DNA of 64,000 nucleotides. It comes from Suillus spraguei (lineage: Eukaryota; Basidiomycota; Agaricomycetes; Boletales; Suillaceae). The stretch spans positions 1 through 64,000 of the forward strand of contig JABCPU010000124.1 in the NCBI GenBank assembly GCA_016800925.1, given 5' to 3'. This document shows, piece after piece, positions 53,152 through 64,000 of the stretch (within the stretch, counting starts at the first letter, position 1; each line of letters opens with the position of its first letter). Both the position numbers and the translations under genes were made by a program. The notes below the pieces were generated by a model that saw only the letters and a program-made list of their open reading frames with translations, ran no database searches and was not told the origin of the DNA.

Positions 53152-56110
53152 CAGTCTTCGTACGAATCTCTGCTCTCTTCTGCACACAACGGGGGCAACA
53201 AGGGTCAGTACAGATACGGACAGAGTTTGCAAGCCGTCGTATAATATTGATCGTCGTAATGAGATACATGATTGTCATGCTGTCTCAAAGCCATATGGGA
53301 TGCGGCAGAAGGAGAAAAGACAGTGGGAATATACTTCAGGCTAGATAACCGGTCGAAATGTCTGTTTAGAATTATACCAACTGTCGATAGTAGGAATGCG
53401 CGCAGGACCAGATGTCAACTCCACGGTGACCCCATTATGATTGGAAGCAAAACGCAGCACAATGCAGTCATGCAGAAAAGACGATAGCACGGAGAAATCT
53501 CGACTCATCGTTAACATAAATAACAGTGAAGGGTCCAATGACTTGATAACAACTAAAGGCACAGTCGACGATTAAGATCAACATACGCAGTGAGAAACAC
53601 AACACCAACTACTGTCATAGCGGGAATGAAGCACTGCGCAGCCTGAGTGAGTCGCATATCCTGGAGGGTAAGGGCTGCTCAGTGAGCTCAGGGAAGGAAT
53701 CCGAAGGATAGATTCATTCGCCACTAATGTTGTGATATTAATAGTAATGCTCGCCAGCAGCTGCGGATCTACCTCAGTGAGCACGGTGCGCAGAGTCGCC
53801 GCAGACTGGTGTAGGACTGATTTGTGATTCATGTGACAGCGGTGAAAAGGTGCATACCAATAAAATGTTGGTCGGACTTCAAAGTAAGTTGCGGCATATC
53901 GGCAAATCGAACCGTAACCTATCGTCCACCATAGCGCTGAGCATAAGAAGAACAAAACAAAGAGAGGATACAAGCTAAGCGCATGTTAAAATCTAGAACA
54001 CTAGCAATCGTCGTGGTAGTGTCCACGGGGGAAATACTCCAACGTAAATCTAAATCGTGAATGCTAGTTAAAAAGCACGATGGCGACGCGTGCGATGATA
54101 GACCCTCAGTGCCCGGCAAATATTGAGTTCCATTGCTGACCATATTATGCGATGGTGGCCCTAAGCGTACTGATAGACATCCAGTGGTTTGAAATGTCAA
54201 GCTCGGCCTCCAACCATATCTTGCGATGATGATCCTGCCTGTACTCGCGCATGCCGCAACGCGGGGAACATGATCCTTTGCTGCCACTGACCTATCTTGC
54301 TTACCCGCTTCACTGCAGTTCATTCCGTCTCTAGTGAGGATAACCGAAGCTCACCTGGAACCTGCGCGCAGCATATACCTCGATGACATCCGAACGTTTC
54401 ATTACTGTCCATTTCTGTGGAATCCTTTCCTCGACTACGCATTAGCCGTTTCCAGAGGTTTCGGTTGTCGGCGCTGTCGAGCTCGGCAGGGGGGGGGTTT
54501 ATCAACTGGTGGGCTCTACGCATCAGTTAGAAGTCCTTCTCTTTATTCTTTTTAGTTTGCTATGCTAAGCTGATGATTCGCAGAATACTGACGGCCCATA
54601 TGATTATGTTGAGGGGGCCCTCAGTGGAAGCAAAGGGAGAACTCACGTCATCATTCCTGGCGCATTCCTCTTCTTCTTCTGCTCCTTCTCTTCTTACGTC
54701 AGTTGGTTGGATGTGATAATTACAGGAGGCTCCGCGGGTAAGTTTGAGGGAGCAAGGACAAGTGAAGAAGCTACGCTTGAGACGCTCTAGTTGAACGGAC
54801 TCTACGCATCAGCCTATGAGAAACGCAATATAGGTACTTACATGTGAGAGTGCTGACATCGCAAGACTGCAATGGTGTAATGGATATTAAAGACGAGTTC
54901 CCTCCTGCATAACTTCTCTGTCGCCTTTTTTGAAGTATGGGTGTTGCTGGATGTCTTTGACCATCCAGATTCCACAGAGTGCAGTTCCCTTCGTCCCAGA
55001 CTTTCCACCATATGCTAAGCACCTCCGGTCTCGAGAGAACGATGCAATAAAGGGTTTCGTGAACCTGGCAGAATAACTAGCTGAGACTCAACTCGGAGTG
55101 GCCAAGTTCCTGCCATCAATCTTTACCAACCTAGACGGTGAGCCAGAAACGGTATCTTGGGTCATGATCTAATGACACAGATCTCAAACACGACTGTTTC
55201 GTGCCTCACGTTACGCGTACATTTTTTCTTCGTCGAAACCGATGGGGTGGTGGAAAACGGGAGGATTTTGCGGTGTCGCTCGGTATCCGTACGGAATTGA
55301 CACGTCTGGTCGCACATTGTAACCACCGCTAGCTTGATAGGATTTACGTCCTACGATATCCCATGAGAGAGGTGACCGTTCAATGGGGATTGATATAACG
55401 ATATATCCGAGTCGTGACTCATCTGTGATATAACCTTTTGTCAGCGGGAGAATTGATTGTCTGCGGTGGATGCTCAAGTACCCAGTGCTCACCAGTAGAG
55501 CCTGCCTGGTGAGCACAGCGCAGTACTTGCGCTTCCCCTACAGAGCTGAGACACCACCCAGAGACACATCGATGTTCAAGTTCAAGTTGAATTCTGGTTA
55601 TTGGGTAATATTACATAAAGTTATGTGAGATAGTCACTGTAGTCCGAAGAAGGGTCCGACTCGATCAGCCGGTGCGCCTACTCGGAGTTGGGTTATTGTG
55701 TACGGCCCGGGCTGAGCAGTCCACGTTTTAATCGCATCATAACTGCATGTCGAAAACCTGCATGAAAGTCTCGTTCCTAGAGGTCTAAGCTTCAGCATTC
55801 AGGATCATCTTACCACTGGGATCATTATATTGCGGCTGGCCGGTAGTGACATACCGTCAATGGTTTCTATATCCGAGTACTCGTTTCGACCGTTGGCACC
55901 ATCCACTATACAAAGGAGAAGAAGTCCAGCGTTAGTGACCCATTGTTGCAGTAATTGGCACCCTTCCATGAGACTAATAATATAATCTAGTATAGCGAAT
56001 CATTCCCATCTCCAGAGGGCACTCCCGGATGCTATTCAGGATGATCAGTAAGGACGTCATGGCAGGTCGACATAAACCCTTTGTTCTAATCTAGCACGCT
56101 CCATATGCAT
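53152..56110. other. 3 kb without a firmly recognisable gene
   Basis: The minus strand contains scattered hydrophobic frames with possible splice sites (for example AVVVGVVFLTAYV-like near 53600, a piece reading YGSICRYAATYFEVR near 53900, and 54323-53919). They may be exons of a decayed membrane protein, but I could not assemble them. The direct and inverted similarities to 50.8-51.1 kb fall here. From 56000 the WW-type gene may already have an upstream exon. Confidence 0.3.
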
Positions 56111-56114
56111 TGTA

Positions 56115-57970
56115 CAGATATCTGGACTCATTACCGGTTGGACCAGAATACGACATCCGGATTTTGGCTCTTACTACTTTCATGAGGAGATGGTGAGTAC
56201 TACAACGTGCATCGCTTCGCATGCTAACCCAAAACATAGGGAGTTTGCAGCAATACGAATCCTGAAATGAGCACCCTAAATAGCGCGATCACCCAACTAC
56301 TCCGCGATTTGAAGGAAAGGACTCATCCTGATGCCGGCTCCGATATGACTGTCGTCCTGGACTCATCATTCGTCGGCACAGATCAAAGACCCAGCTTCGG
56401 ATATTATTTTGCTTCTCATACGCACAAGCGAGTCTTTTGGCTGGAAGATTTTAACCTCGCTTGCTTGTCGGGAAATGCGATGGATCTGTGGAATCATCTT
56501 CCTGTAAGCTCAACTTGTAGTTCATGCTTAAGAATGCGTACGAATCACCCTGTATTTTAAGGCACTGAAACGCAGTACTGGTAGGTAGTCGATACCTCGT
56601 CAGGTGATTGAGCAGTGCAACTTCGGACAGGAAGCATTGCGAACTCTTTCCGAATACACTCGACATCACAGAGGTTGTCATTCGTGAACTCAAGGGCATT
56701 TTAGTTCAAGCATCTGCAGGTATTTACGTTGTCTGGTGTCAGATAGTGTCGATGTCAACGACAACTCCAAACAGATCGCATGACTTCAAAATTCTCGACA
56801 TCGCCCTACGATGCAGAAAATATTTCAACCATGTTGGAACTTCTGAATAACATCGAGCGTATGTGACAAATGATCAGAACTCCGATTATTTTTCAATGCT
56901 CAACTGCTTTAAACTTAGCTCAGGGCAAGAGCAAGGATGGACGCTCAGCTTGGACAATAGGTGTGGATTTACATATTCTAGACTCCCTCCATTGACTCAT
57001 AACATGCTGTAGCGAAATTTATGCTGCTACATCGTTCGTGTCTGATTTGCTATAATTAGCTGTTCTGTTGGGTCCTCACTCATACATCAGATATCGGCAT
57101 TTTACGAAGTTCATATGGTCAAAGTGACGACTATTTCGACATCGAGTACTCTGAACCAAATTCGGAACCTTACCGACGCTCGATCCTGATGGCAATTTTG
57201 TCTCCGTTAATGCTGAAGTCTGCGGAAGTCTACGCAGAAGAATTGCACAGCCTGCGAGACAATTTCTCACTTGCGCGGTGGAGGAAGTTTGTGAACAAGG
57301 TGGATATCAGCATCCGCGATTCCAATCTGCTGGTACGATTTACAAAGTCGCCATCGTTTTACATAGCTCATCTATATGTCAGGCAACTGTCTTGCTTAGC
57401 ACGAGCATCGGCTTCTTGGCAATTGGAAGTGTGGATTCAAAAAGTGCAGATGGTTCAAGGTCAGGAGCACAGATTGTCATATATTGCTCTGTCATCTGCA
57501 GCATTGGAAGTATCATCATCGGTCTTGTTATTTTCAAACAATACCGTGCAAAGGGCGCTGATACTCCTGCGAGAGCGGTAAGAGGTTATCATAAATTTCT
57601 TCTTGAAACTGCTCACAATGACGTAGATCACAATCTTGAAGCGGATCTTCCTCGAACGATATGGTCTCGAGAGGCTTGCTATTATCTGCAGCCTGCCGTA
57701 TATCTTGCTGATGTGGAGGTGATATTGTTTTTCCCTAATTCATCAGCACCTGGTGTTCATCCCACTGTAGCCTGATTTTGTTTTCGATCGCATTTTGCGA
57801 TATTACTTTCAGTAGGACAGATGTCGCTACTCGCACGCCTGTTGCAGTTGCGATCTCCCTGGTTTTTTTGTCGGTGTTTGGGTATACTGCTGGGCCACCA
57901 GATAAGGAGGAGAAAGTCATTGACCCACTCAAGTGCTCGAGCTGGAGGATGATAGGTCGGCAGATCACAG
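56115..57970 (+). CDS. WW-type multi-exon membrane protein of an agaricomycete-specific family
   Basis: The first visible exon reads LITGWTRIRHPDFGSYYFHE (about 56130-56190), a WW-like module with its Trp and aromatic core. After a gt...ag intron comes GVCSNTNPEMSTLNSAITQL, then DMTVVLDSSFVGTDQRPSFG and YYFASHTHKRVFWLEDF. Later exons give HCELFPNTLDITEVVIRELK, STSPYDAENISTMLELLNNI, RRSILMAILSPLMLKSAEVY, IGFLAIGSVDS, the membrane segment IVIYCSVICSIGSIIIGLVI, RYGLERLAIICSLPYILLMW and DVATRTPVAVAISLVFLSV. I know this arrangement from basidiomycete genomes, where it is annotated at most as WW-domain protein; its function is unknown. Some joins, such as about 56570-56610 and 57000-57070, need frame changes, so decay is possible. 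Confidence 0.6.
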
Positions 57971-60237
57971 GGTTTATTCCGGCTGCGTGTAGGCGATTAC
58001 GGAAGTCGGACGATCCGGTACAGTGCGCGGACAACCAGGGTGATGGGGACATGGAGACAGGTCTCAAGACGCGTTTGATTCTACTTCTCCTAGGCTTCAA
58101 GTTGGACGTTTCTAAAATAGTTGCGACTGTCATCACCGATACCTCTCTAACATCGCTGTATATTACCCTTGGGTAAAATATATCACTGCACAGCGTCACC
58201 CACATTCAGATGTATTCGATAAGGTATTCTGATATTGCAGGTCTCTCTAATGAAAGTGAGCCCAGAGTCCCGGACAAGTACTCCACAAGAGTCCGCAGAC
58301 AGCCCACAAACTACACCATGAAGGCTCATTTAGTGCCTTGTCCAGCCTGTGATAGGGGGCAAAGCCGCTCGCATTATCATCCCTGAGCAGTAGCACGTCT
58401 GGGAATTACTATTCAGAAGACGGCGAGAGTTTTGGAGGAGTACTCTCGCCGCCCCCAGAGGCACGAAATGGTGATGAACAGAATAAGGTGTAGGTGCAGA
58501 TGTGCGTCGGGGGTATTGAGTCAGGAGAGAAGGGACACTCACAAGTACTACCAGTGAGGACACGATAGATGATTTAAGAGATCAAATTGGAGACAGTAAC
58601 AAGGCCGCAGTAAGTACCGAGAACCACTAACGGGTTGCTGCCCTTCGAATTTTCATGATCACCCCTGGGAGTATGGCTATCATGAGAATAAAACATTCCG
58701 GGGAATGGAACCCCAAACAGTCGATTCATAGATAAGGCTCCCTATCAAGTAACTATAAAGGAAAAAACTGACTTGATAATCCGCATCAGGCACCAAAGAT
58801 CGATCAAGCTTGAAAGGCACATTTGAATTGGCTCCCGCGGCCGTGGCGTCAGCATGATTGTAACTTGGGAGAAGGAACGAGGTACTAACAGAAAATAGGC
58901 ACCTCCCATGATTGGTTACTCGTTCGTGACAACCGGGTCCAGACCACAATGGAAGCCTTTGCGGGCATAAATAATTGAATCTTCGCAGTCAAAGTTAGGG
59001 TAATAAACTCACCCGCAGACGCTCTAGAGCACCCGGACTGATTTCAGTTCGCCGTTCCGTCATTCCAACTTGTCCTGCGCCATGGGTAACATCATGATCG
59101 TTCTGCTCCTTCGGAAGAGTAGGGAAAAGTCCAAAAGAAAGCCTTTTGAATCTTGTGCCAGCGATGTTCACCTGTACTGGCATTCAGTGTTCAACACGCT
59201 CACCTCCAGTAGGCTGACTCCACGTGTATACGCATGTGTAATCATTGGAGTCGATAACGCCAGGAGATGGGTAACTCTTTACTTTCTATAACTAGGGTTG
59301 CCAACTGGGCAGAAGGAACAGCTGTCTTCCTTCTATTGGTCTGCCTATAGGAGACTATACTCAAGCATCCGCAATACAAATCTAGGATACTCTCATACTA
59401 AGCCCGAGGACATCATGTATCTTGAACGTTCACCAAAACTAAATTCCACGTAGCTCCAAGTCAATCTTTTTCCCAAATTCCAATTGAGGTAAGCCCATCA
59501 GCTCAGAGAAATCAAGATGCTGGGGACAAGATGTCCGATGGCCTAAGAGGTACCACCAGAACGCGCAGAAGCGAGAGTGTTGCAGCAAGTGTTCAAGAAT
59601 CGCCTACGGCCTACATCACTGGATTAGCTGACCTTTGAAGCACTGTGATGGTAGACTGATTGTAGAGGAGGTTACGAGGCTGTACAGTAGACCCGAATCG
59701 TGTTTACTTCGACACTTGAATGACAGTCCTTTGTACGACAGTGACAGTGCTATGTATCAGACTTGTTCCGACGGAATCCGTGAGACACCAGCCAGTTATC
59801 GTTGGGATCGGCGGGATCTCATGAGGCTTACAACAATATATGCAGTCACAGCGAACGCTGAGGGCCAAGACATTATCAGTGCGCGACCCGAGCAACTCAA
59901 GACATGGCGACCAAAGGGATATACGAATCACCAGGACTCGTATTAAGTACAAGTACCCTCACAGTCAGAAAAGGAAGACTTAATGACAGTGTATTAGTAG
60001 TATTCCACGCGCATAGTATTGCTGAATAAAATAAGTACAGAGCGTTATCACGTTTTTATAGTGGTGCTGTACAATCTTCGTGGTACGAGTACTGCAACAG
60101 GCGCCACCTTTTTGCGACGAAATAAAAGACGAATAACCGCAGAGCCAAATTCGATGAGAGTATGGGGTGGCCGAGGTGTCGCGAGGGATGATATAAACGA
60201 TAGTTGGAAATCACCAGCCCAAATCATAGGGTGGTGT
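57971..60237. other. 2.3 kb without a recognisable gene
   Basis: Only short frames are present. A minus-strand stretch near 58680-58950 (ATAAGANSNVPFKLDRSLVP) reads like an exon, and another at 58560-58640 (GSNPLVVLGTYCGLVTVSNL) may belong with it, but I recognise no family and cannot fix a gene model. Confidence 0.3.
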
Positions 60238-62241
60238 CTAGATGACCAGTTTATCACAAGATCGACGACGCAAGACAGGAGTACATACTGAAATTGATAC
60301 TACGATTGTTGAGTCACAACTTCTGGTAACATCCTGTCTTAGTGAATCATTTGGGATGCATTCTAGCAGAATAAGGAAACTTACTGTACCCGCCAATGCT
60401 TCCTCGTGAATGGTTGGCAGTTGTATGGACTTCCGCACTGAAGGCCGCACGGACGCGCTAACCATATTGAAACTCGTGGACCTTCCTCCTTCAGGGTCTG
60501 TGCCATGACCTCGTATAATTTTTCGAGTGTTGAGCCTGAGTAATGATATAAGCCAGGCACTAAGAATATCCTCGTAATCCGCTCACGTAGCCAGAAATGA
60601 TATCGCATACACTGGATAAACCTATATCAGCTTGAGTCAAAAATGACTTGTATATGACCTACGTTTACTCAGAACAAAATACATGCACATAAACACAAAG
60701 TTCGTCGGCATGATATTGAACTTTCCATACGATTCAGCGTGTGAGACCTGCGCACAATATTATCACACACCAGAACAAGGGTCGATAGGCTGACGGTACT
60801 GTATATAGAGTATGTGTCACGCTTTAAACTTTGGAAAGTACCAGTGAAACCAACCTGGTAAGAAGACCAGTAATTCACTGCGTATATTATCAACGTGTTA
60901 ATCATGGAGTCCGCACTAGAATAACGGATTCATCAGAATATTACAACAAATGTAAACTTGTGAGACATACTTTGAATGGCTGGAACGCATTTTCTGAAGG
61001 TAAAAGCACAATGCGGCAGCTATGCTCATGTCCGTGACGACTCCAATGCCTAAGGAAATGCTTCCCAGATACTACAGACAATGAGAATGAAGAACGGATA
61101 ACCGTAGACTCACGTACCCTCAAGCCAATAACGCGCGCGAAGGAAGGCAATTCGAAACTGTTTCATGTAGTATGTCGGTATACTTAACGGTACAATCAAA
61201 AAAAATAGGAACCATTTCACAGTGAATGCTGATTAGCAATATTGAGAATATTTTTTAAAACGGGAACTAATATGTACTTACCGGTTGCTGTGCCAAGTTG
61301 TACAAGAACCATCAAAAACTTCGCAAGGACCTTTTTCAGCACAATGAAAATGCAAAATCAAGTTCAGCCTACCAAGAAGCCTGTGAGCCACCAATTTCTA
61401 TAGCTAACTGTGCAATATCAATATGAAATTCTGGAATAACAAGACAGCTCCTTACATCTCCAGACTCGTAGTGTGAAACAACTATCAGAAGCCAAAGGTC
61501 AGTCATGCGTTCATCATCGGTAGAATTATTCCACGTACGTCTTGACAATGGCACCAATAATAGCCTGTGGTTGAAAGGATGCTTCGATTAGATACGTACA
61601 CTACACATAGGAGATACTCACGCCCATAGTCGTTTGCAGCTGTTACGCGAACAAAGTTTAAATTATGTTGACGGTAAGCAAAAGTATGGCCTCACTATAA
61701 GACACCTAGTCCAAAGGTCGGAGGAAAAGACGTATTACTTGGAACAGAAGGGCTCACCACAGTGGTTTTCCCGTAGTTAATGGGAGCGGATTCATGTAAT
61801 TTCTAGTGCATTCGTTCAGCAATGTGAGGCGAGGAAAGCGGGCGACTCACGTGATGGTATAGAAATATACAGCATAACCAATGAGTATTTGATCAAGGAA
61901 AGAAATTAACCTTGACGATCTGAGCCTCGTTTTCACTAGGGTAGACATCCACCTCACCATATCAATGCAACCTGGTCAAATGTTGTTGTATCATGAAGGT
62001 GCAGGCAAACCCGATACTATTCTTGGACTTACGAGAGTCTTATATGCAGTCTTGTCTTTGGGGAAACACCTATAGTAGACGACCACCTGAATGGTCAACA
62101 TCCCAAATGCACTGTAATGGAAGGTCGAATTCAGCATCAGAAGGTCAAATGGATGAGTACCTACGTGGCAGAGACGGCGAAGCCTACGAGCAAGGCACCG
62201 AGGGTGTTATCAAAACGCGGGAGGACGTCTTCTACGGGCAT
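60238..62241 (-). CDS. DUF6534-family integral membrane protein
   Basis: The start at 62241-62239 opens MPVEDVLPRFDNTLGALLVG and FAVSAT. The next exon continues AFGMLTIQVVVYYRCFPKDK and TAYKTL. Further exons read GYAVYFYTIT, NYMNPLPLTTGKPLW, NWWLTGFL, SISLGIGVVTDMSIAAALCF and YLQKMRSSHSK, then ADSMINTLIIYAVN, FNIMPTNFVFMCMYFVLSK, LYAISFLAT, and across an intron LNTRKIIRGHGTDPEGGRST. That is the seven-helix order and the closing FVLSKLY...TLNTR signature typical of DUF6534 proteins of Agaricomycetes. Around ten short introns are needed. A TGA right after FLAT lies inside an intron (gtgagcgg...actcag), so it is not a nonsense codon. The extreme C-terminus is uncertain. Function is unknown. Confidence 0.72.
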
Positions 62242-64000
62242 CTTGCAGACGCAAGCAACGAGATGAATGAGCGAATGAATGAAGATAAAGGTTATGATTA
62301 GAAGGTAGCATTATGAAATAGTCGGCTGCAACAGCCTTGGGTATCATACATACTCCGTAAACGGATTGGATCTAGTAGTAGGTCCGACGAAGTTGTTGAC
62401 GATGATGCATTGATGCTCCAATGTCTGGGCTCCGAATCCGAATACCGGCGTGGAAGTTTGGGAATCAGGACAGAATCATGCAAGATTGCATCCCGGCAAA
62501 AGTTTCACCAGGAGAAGATTAATGTTCGGAACCGCATGTTTTTTGCGTCTTGAACAATTTATGCACATGGGCATCGCAACTTTAACTTACGGTAGTGCAT
62601 TTTTAAATTGACCAGCGACTTACTTAAGCGCTGCTAAATGTGGAAGATCCGCGGCACTAGAGACTTTGTGGCATGGAACACATGTGCAGACAAAAATGCA
62701 GGTCATTATCAGTTTCACAGCTCCAGTTCTGTAGGGTAATCTTGTTACAAAGAATGGTTTGTATACGGTTGCCATACTATTGCCGAGCCTGTACATCAAT
62801 ACATAACGTTGTGCCTCAATCGGAATTGTCATGTGCAGGAGTGTACCCTCTAAAAGTTTATGCATCGTCGGATATTATCATGAGCGTCTCATTGGCGAAA
62901 CATGAATGAACCTGACGCAATATTAATGTCGACGATATGTACAGACCGATAGAAGGCTTGACATTGGACTTCGATCTGGTCTCACCGATAACAACAATTG
63001 TCATGTGGTCTCGCAAAAGTTATGACATACCGTTCGGATAGGCACAGGGCACCCACCAGAGTGAATGGTTACACGCTGAAAGATAGGATCATAACAATTG
63101 TAATTGCGGTGACTTACGTTGAGCGCAAAGTGCCGATGCTGATGCAATGATCCAGAGTCACCGGTGGCGACCGAGGTCACGGTGATTAATGATTACTAGT
63201 ATCAATTACCAATCCGCAGAATGGATTCACAATACATAGAGTTTTGCATCACAAGCACGGAGGCATAAGTACATTTGCGATGGGGACGCGTCGTCCATTG
63301 TAATCCTATATAATCTCGGGACTAGTTGATCATGCACTACTCTTGGAGCATTGAAAAAAAATTCACGATTTCGAATTCAAGATACTCTTATAGTTCAAAG
63401 GAAATTATGTATTACCAATTGATAAAGTTCGATTTGAATAAAGGCCATCCGGGAGAACCCAAGACTTACTGTGAAATGTTGATTCCAAATGACGTATTCC
63501 AGAGGATTTAAATATCAAGTCCCACTAAATCAAAATTCGCGGTGGTTCCACTTTAACCACGTCGCCTTTACCTGCCTTCCCCGTTTCCACCACGATCCAC
63601 TATCGGACGGAGAGAAGCCCGTGTGAACGATCGTCCAAACTCCACAGGCACTCCTACTTCCGCCAGACAAAACCCAACACATCGTTGAGGTTAGTCATAG
63701 CGAGCCCAGGCAACGACAGCCCTCGTAAAATGTGTCCTGGACTCAAAATACACCCCACTTTTCTTCCATGCTTAGCTCGTAGCACCTTGCTTGTCCAGCA
63801 ACTGCAACAACACTGCTAGTTCCAGCACCAGATGCAGTCTCAATATCTCGTTTTGCAACGTCTACTGCAGAGCGCACGAGGACAGCAATAAACGGTTTGA
63901 GCACAGCAGCTAGCAGCGCGGATGGTGCAAGAACACGCGTTGTCAGTTTTACATCATGTAGCGTAATCTTTGCTTATGTTACCATACTATTGCTGAGCGT
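62242..64000. other. 1.76 kb to the window end, no firm gene
   Basis: A minus-strand stretch at about 63780-63905 is open (AVLKPFIAVLVRSAVDVAKR, then DIETASGAGTSSVVAVAG) and could be an exon of a gene that leaves the window. The rest, including a 61-codon frame at 63326-63511, gives no recognisable motif. CAATAGTATGG with similar surroundings occurs at about 62770 and again at the window end as its complement. Confidence 0.3.

Noticed and set aside
60560..60610. In-frame TGA after FLAT in the DUF6534 gene taken as a nonsense mutation
   Set aside because: The TGA lies in a gtgagc...actcag intron; splicing gives LAT-LNTRKIIRG as expected for the family.
61993..62301. 102-codon plus-strand ORF ending in a Met/Asn/Glu-rich tail
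   Set aside because: Antisense of the first two exons of the DUF6534 gene, which have clear splice sites and family motifs.

Overview
The window is eukaryotic nuclear DNA from a filamentous basidiomycete, most likely an agaricomycete. This rests on genes split by many 45-65 bp introns with gt...ag borders, on gene families typical of Agaricomycetes (a DUF6534 membrane protein, a WW-type multi-exon membrane protein, a C2-TPR protein, an Ark/NAK kinase with a long Ser/Pro tail), and on a chromodomain Ty3/gypsy retrotransposon plus a LINE whose first ORF has a CCHC-like motif. The species cannot be named from the sequence.

Layout. 0-5.3 kb: tail of a Ctr-type copper transporter (+), then an Ark1/Prk1-like kinase (-). 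5.8-17.6 kb: three tandem copies of a beta-hydroxyacid dehydrogenase gene with the same promoter block. The third is separated from the second by an insertion cluster at 10.3-15.9 kb. That cluster holds a TIR-bounded element with a tandem array of tRNA-Leu-like units, a mosaic of ribonucleotide-reductase and importin-beta fragments, a mariner transposase remnant, and a 1.35 kb TIR element carrying an alpha-kinase fragment. 18.4-20.6 kb: an unrecognised five-exon gene (-). About 20.9-24.7 kb: a LINE cut off by an LTR. 24.7-38.3 kb: two near-identical Ty3/gypsy chromoviruses head to head around 494 bp of TPR gene. 38.3-39.7 kb: the 5' part of that C2-TPR gene (-).

41.4-44.4 kb: an Nha1-type Na+/H+ antiporter (-). 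46.2-48.1 kb: a Nop12-like RRM protein (-). 48-56 kb: poorly readable repeat-rich DNA containing a second tRNA-Leu-like array with the same flanks. 56.1-58.0 kb: the WW-type gene (+). 60.2-62.2 kb: the DUF6534 gene (-). The rest gives no gene I can support.

The recognisable host genes (copper import, endocytosis/actin kinase, Na+ efflux, pre-rRNA processing) do not form a cluster; they are ordinary genes separated by transposable elements. Two themes stand out. One is mobile DNA that has picked up pieces of host sequence: tRNA-like units, an alpha-kinase fragment, RNR/importin fragments. The other is recombination between inverted LTR elements, which can be traced from a split target-site duplication. 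Many ORFs are broken by single-base indels, including ORFs of conserved genes, so part of the apparent pseudogenisation may be assembly error.
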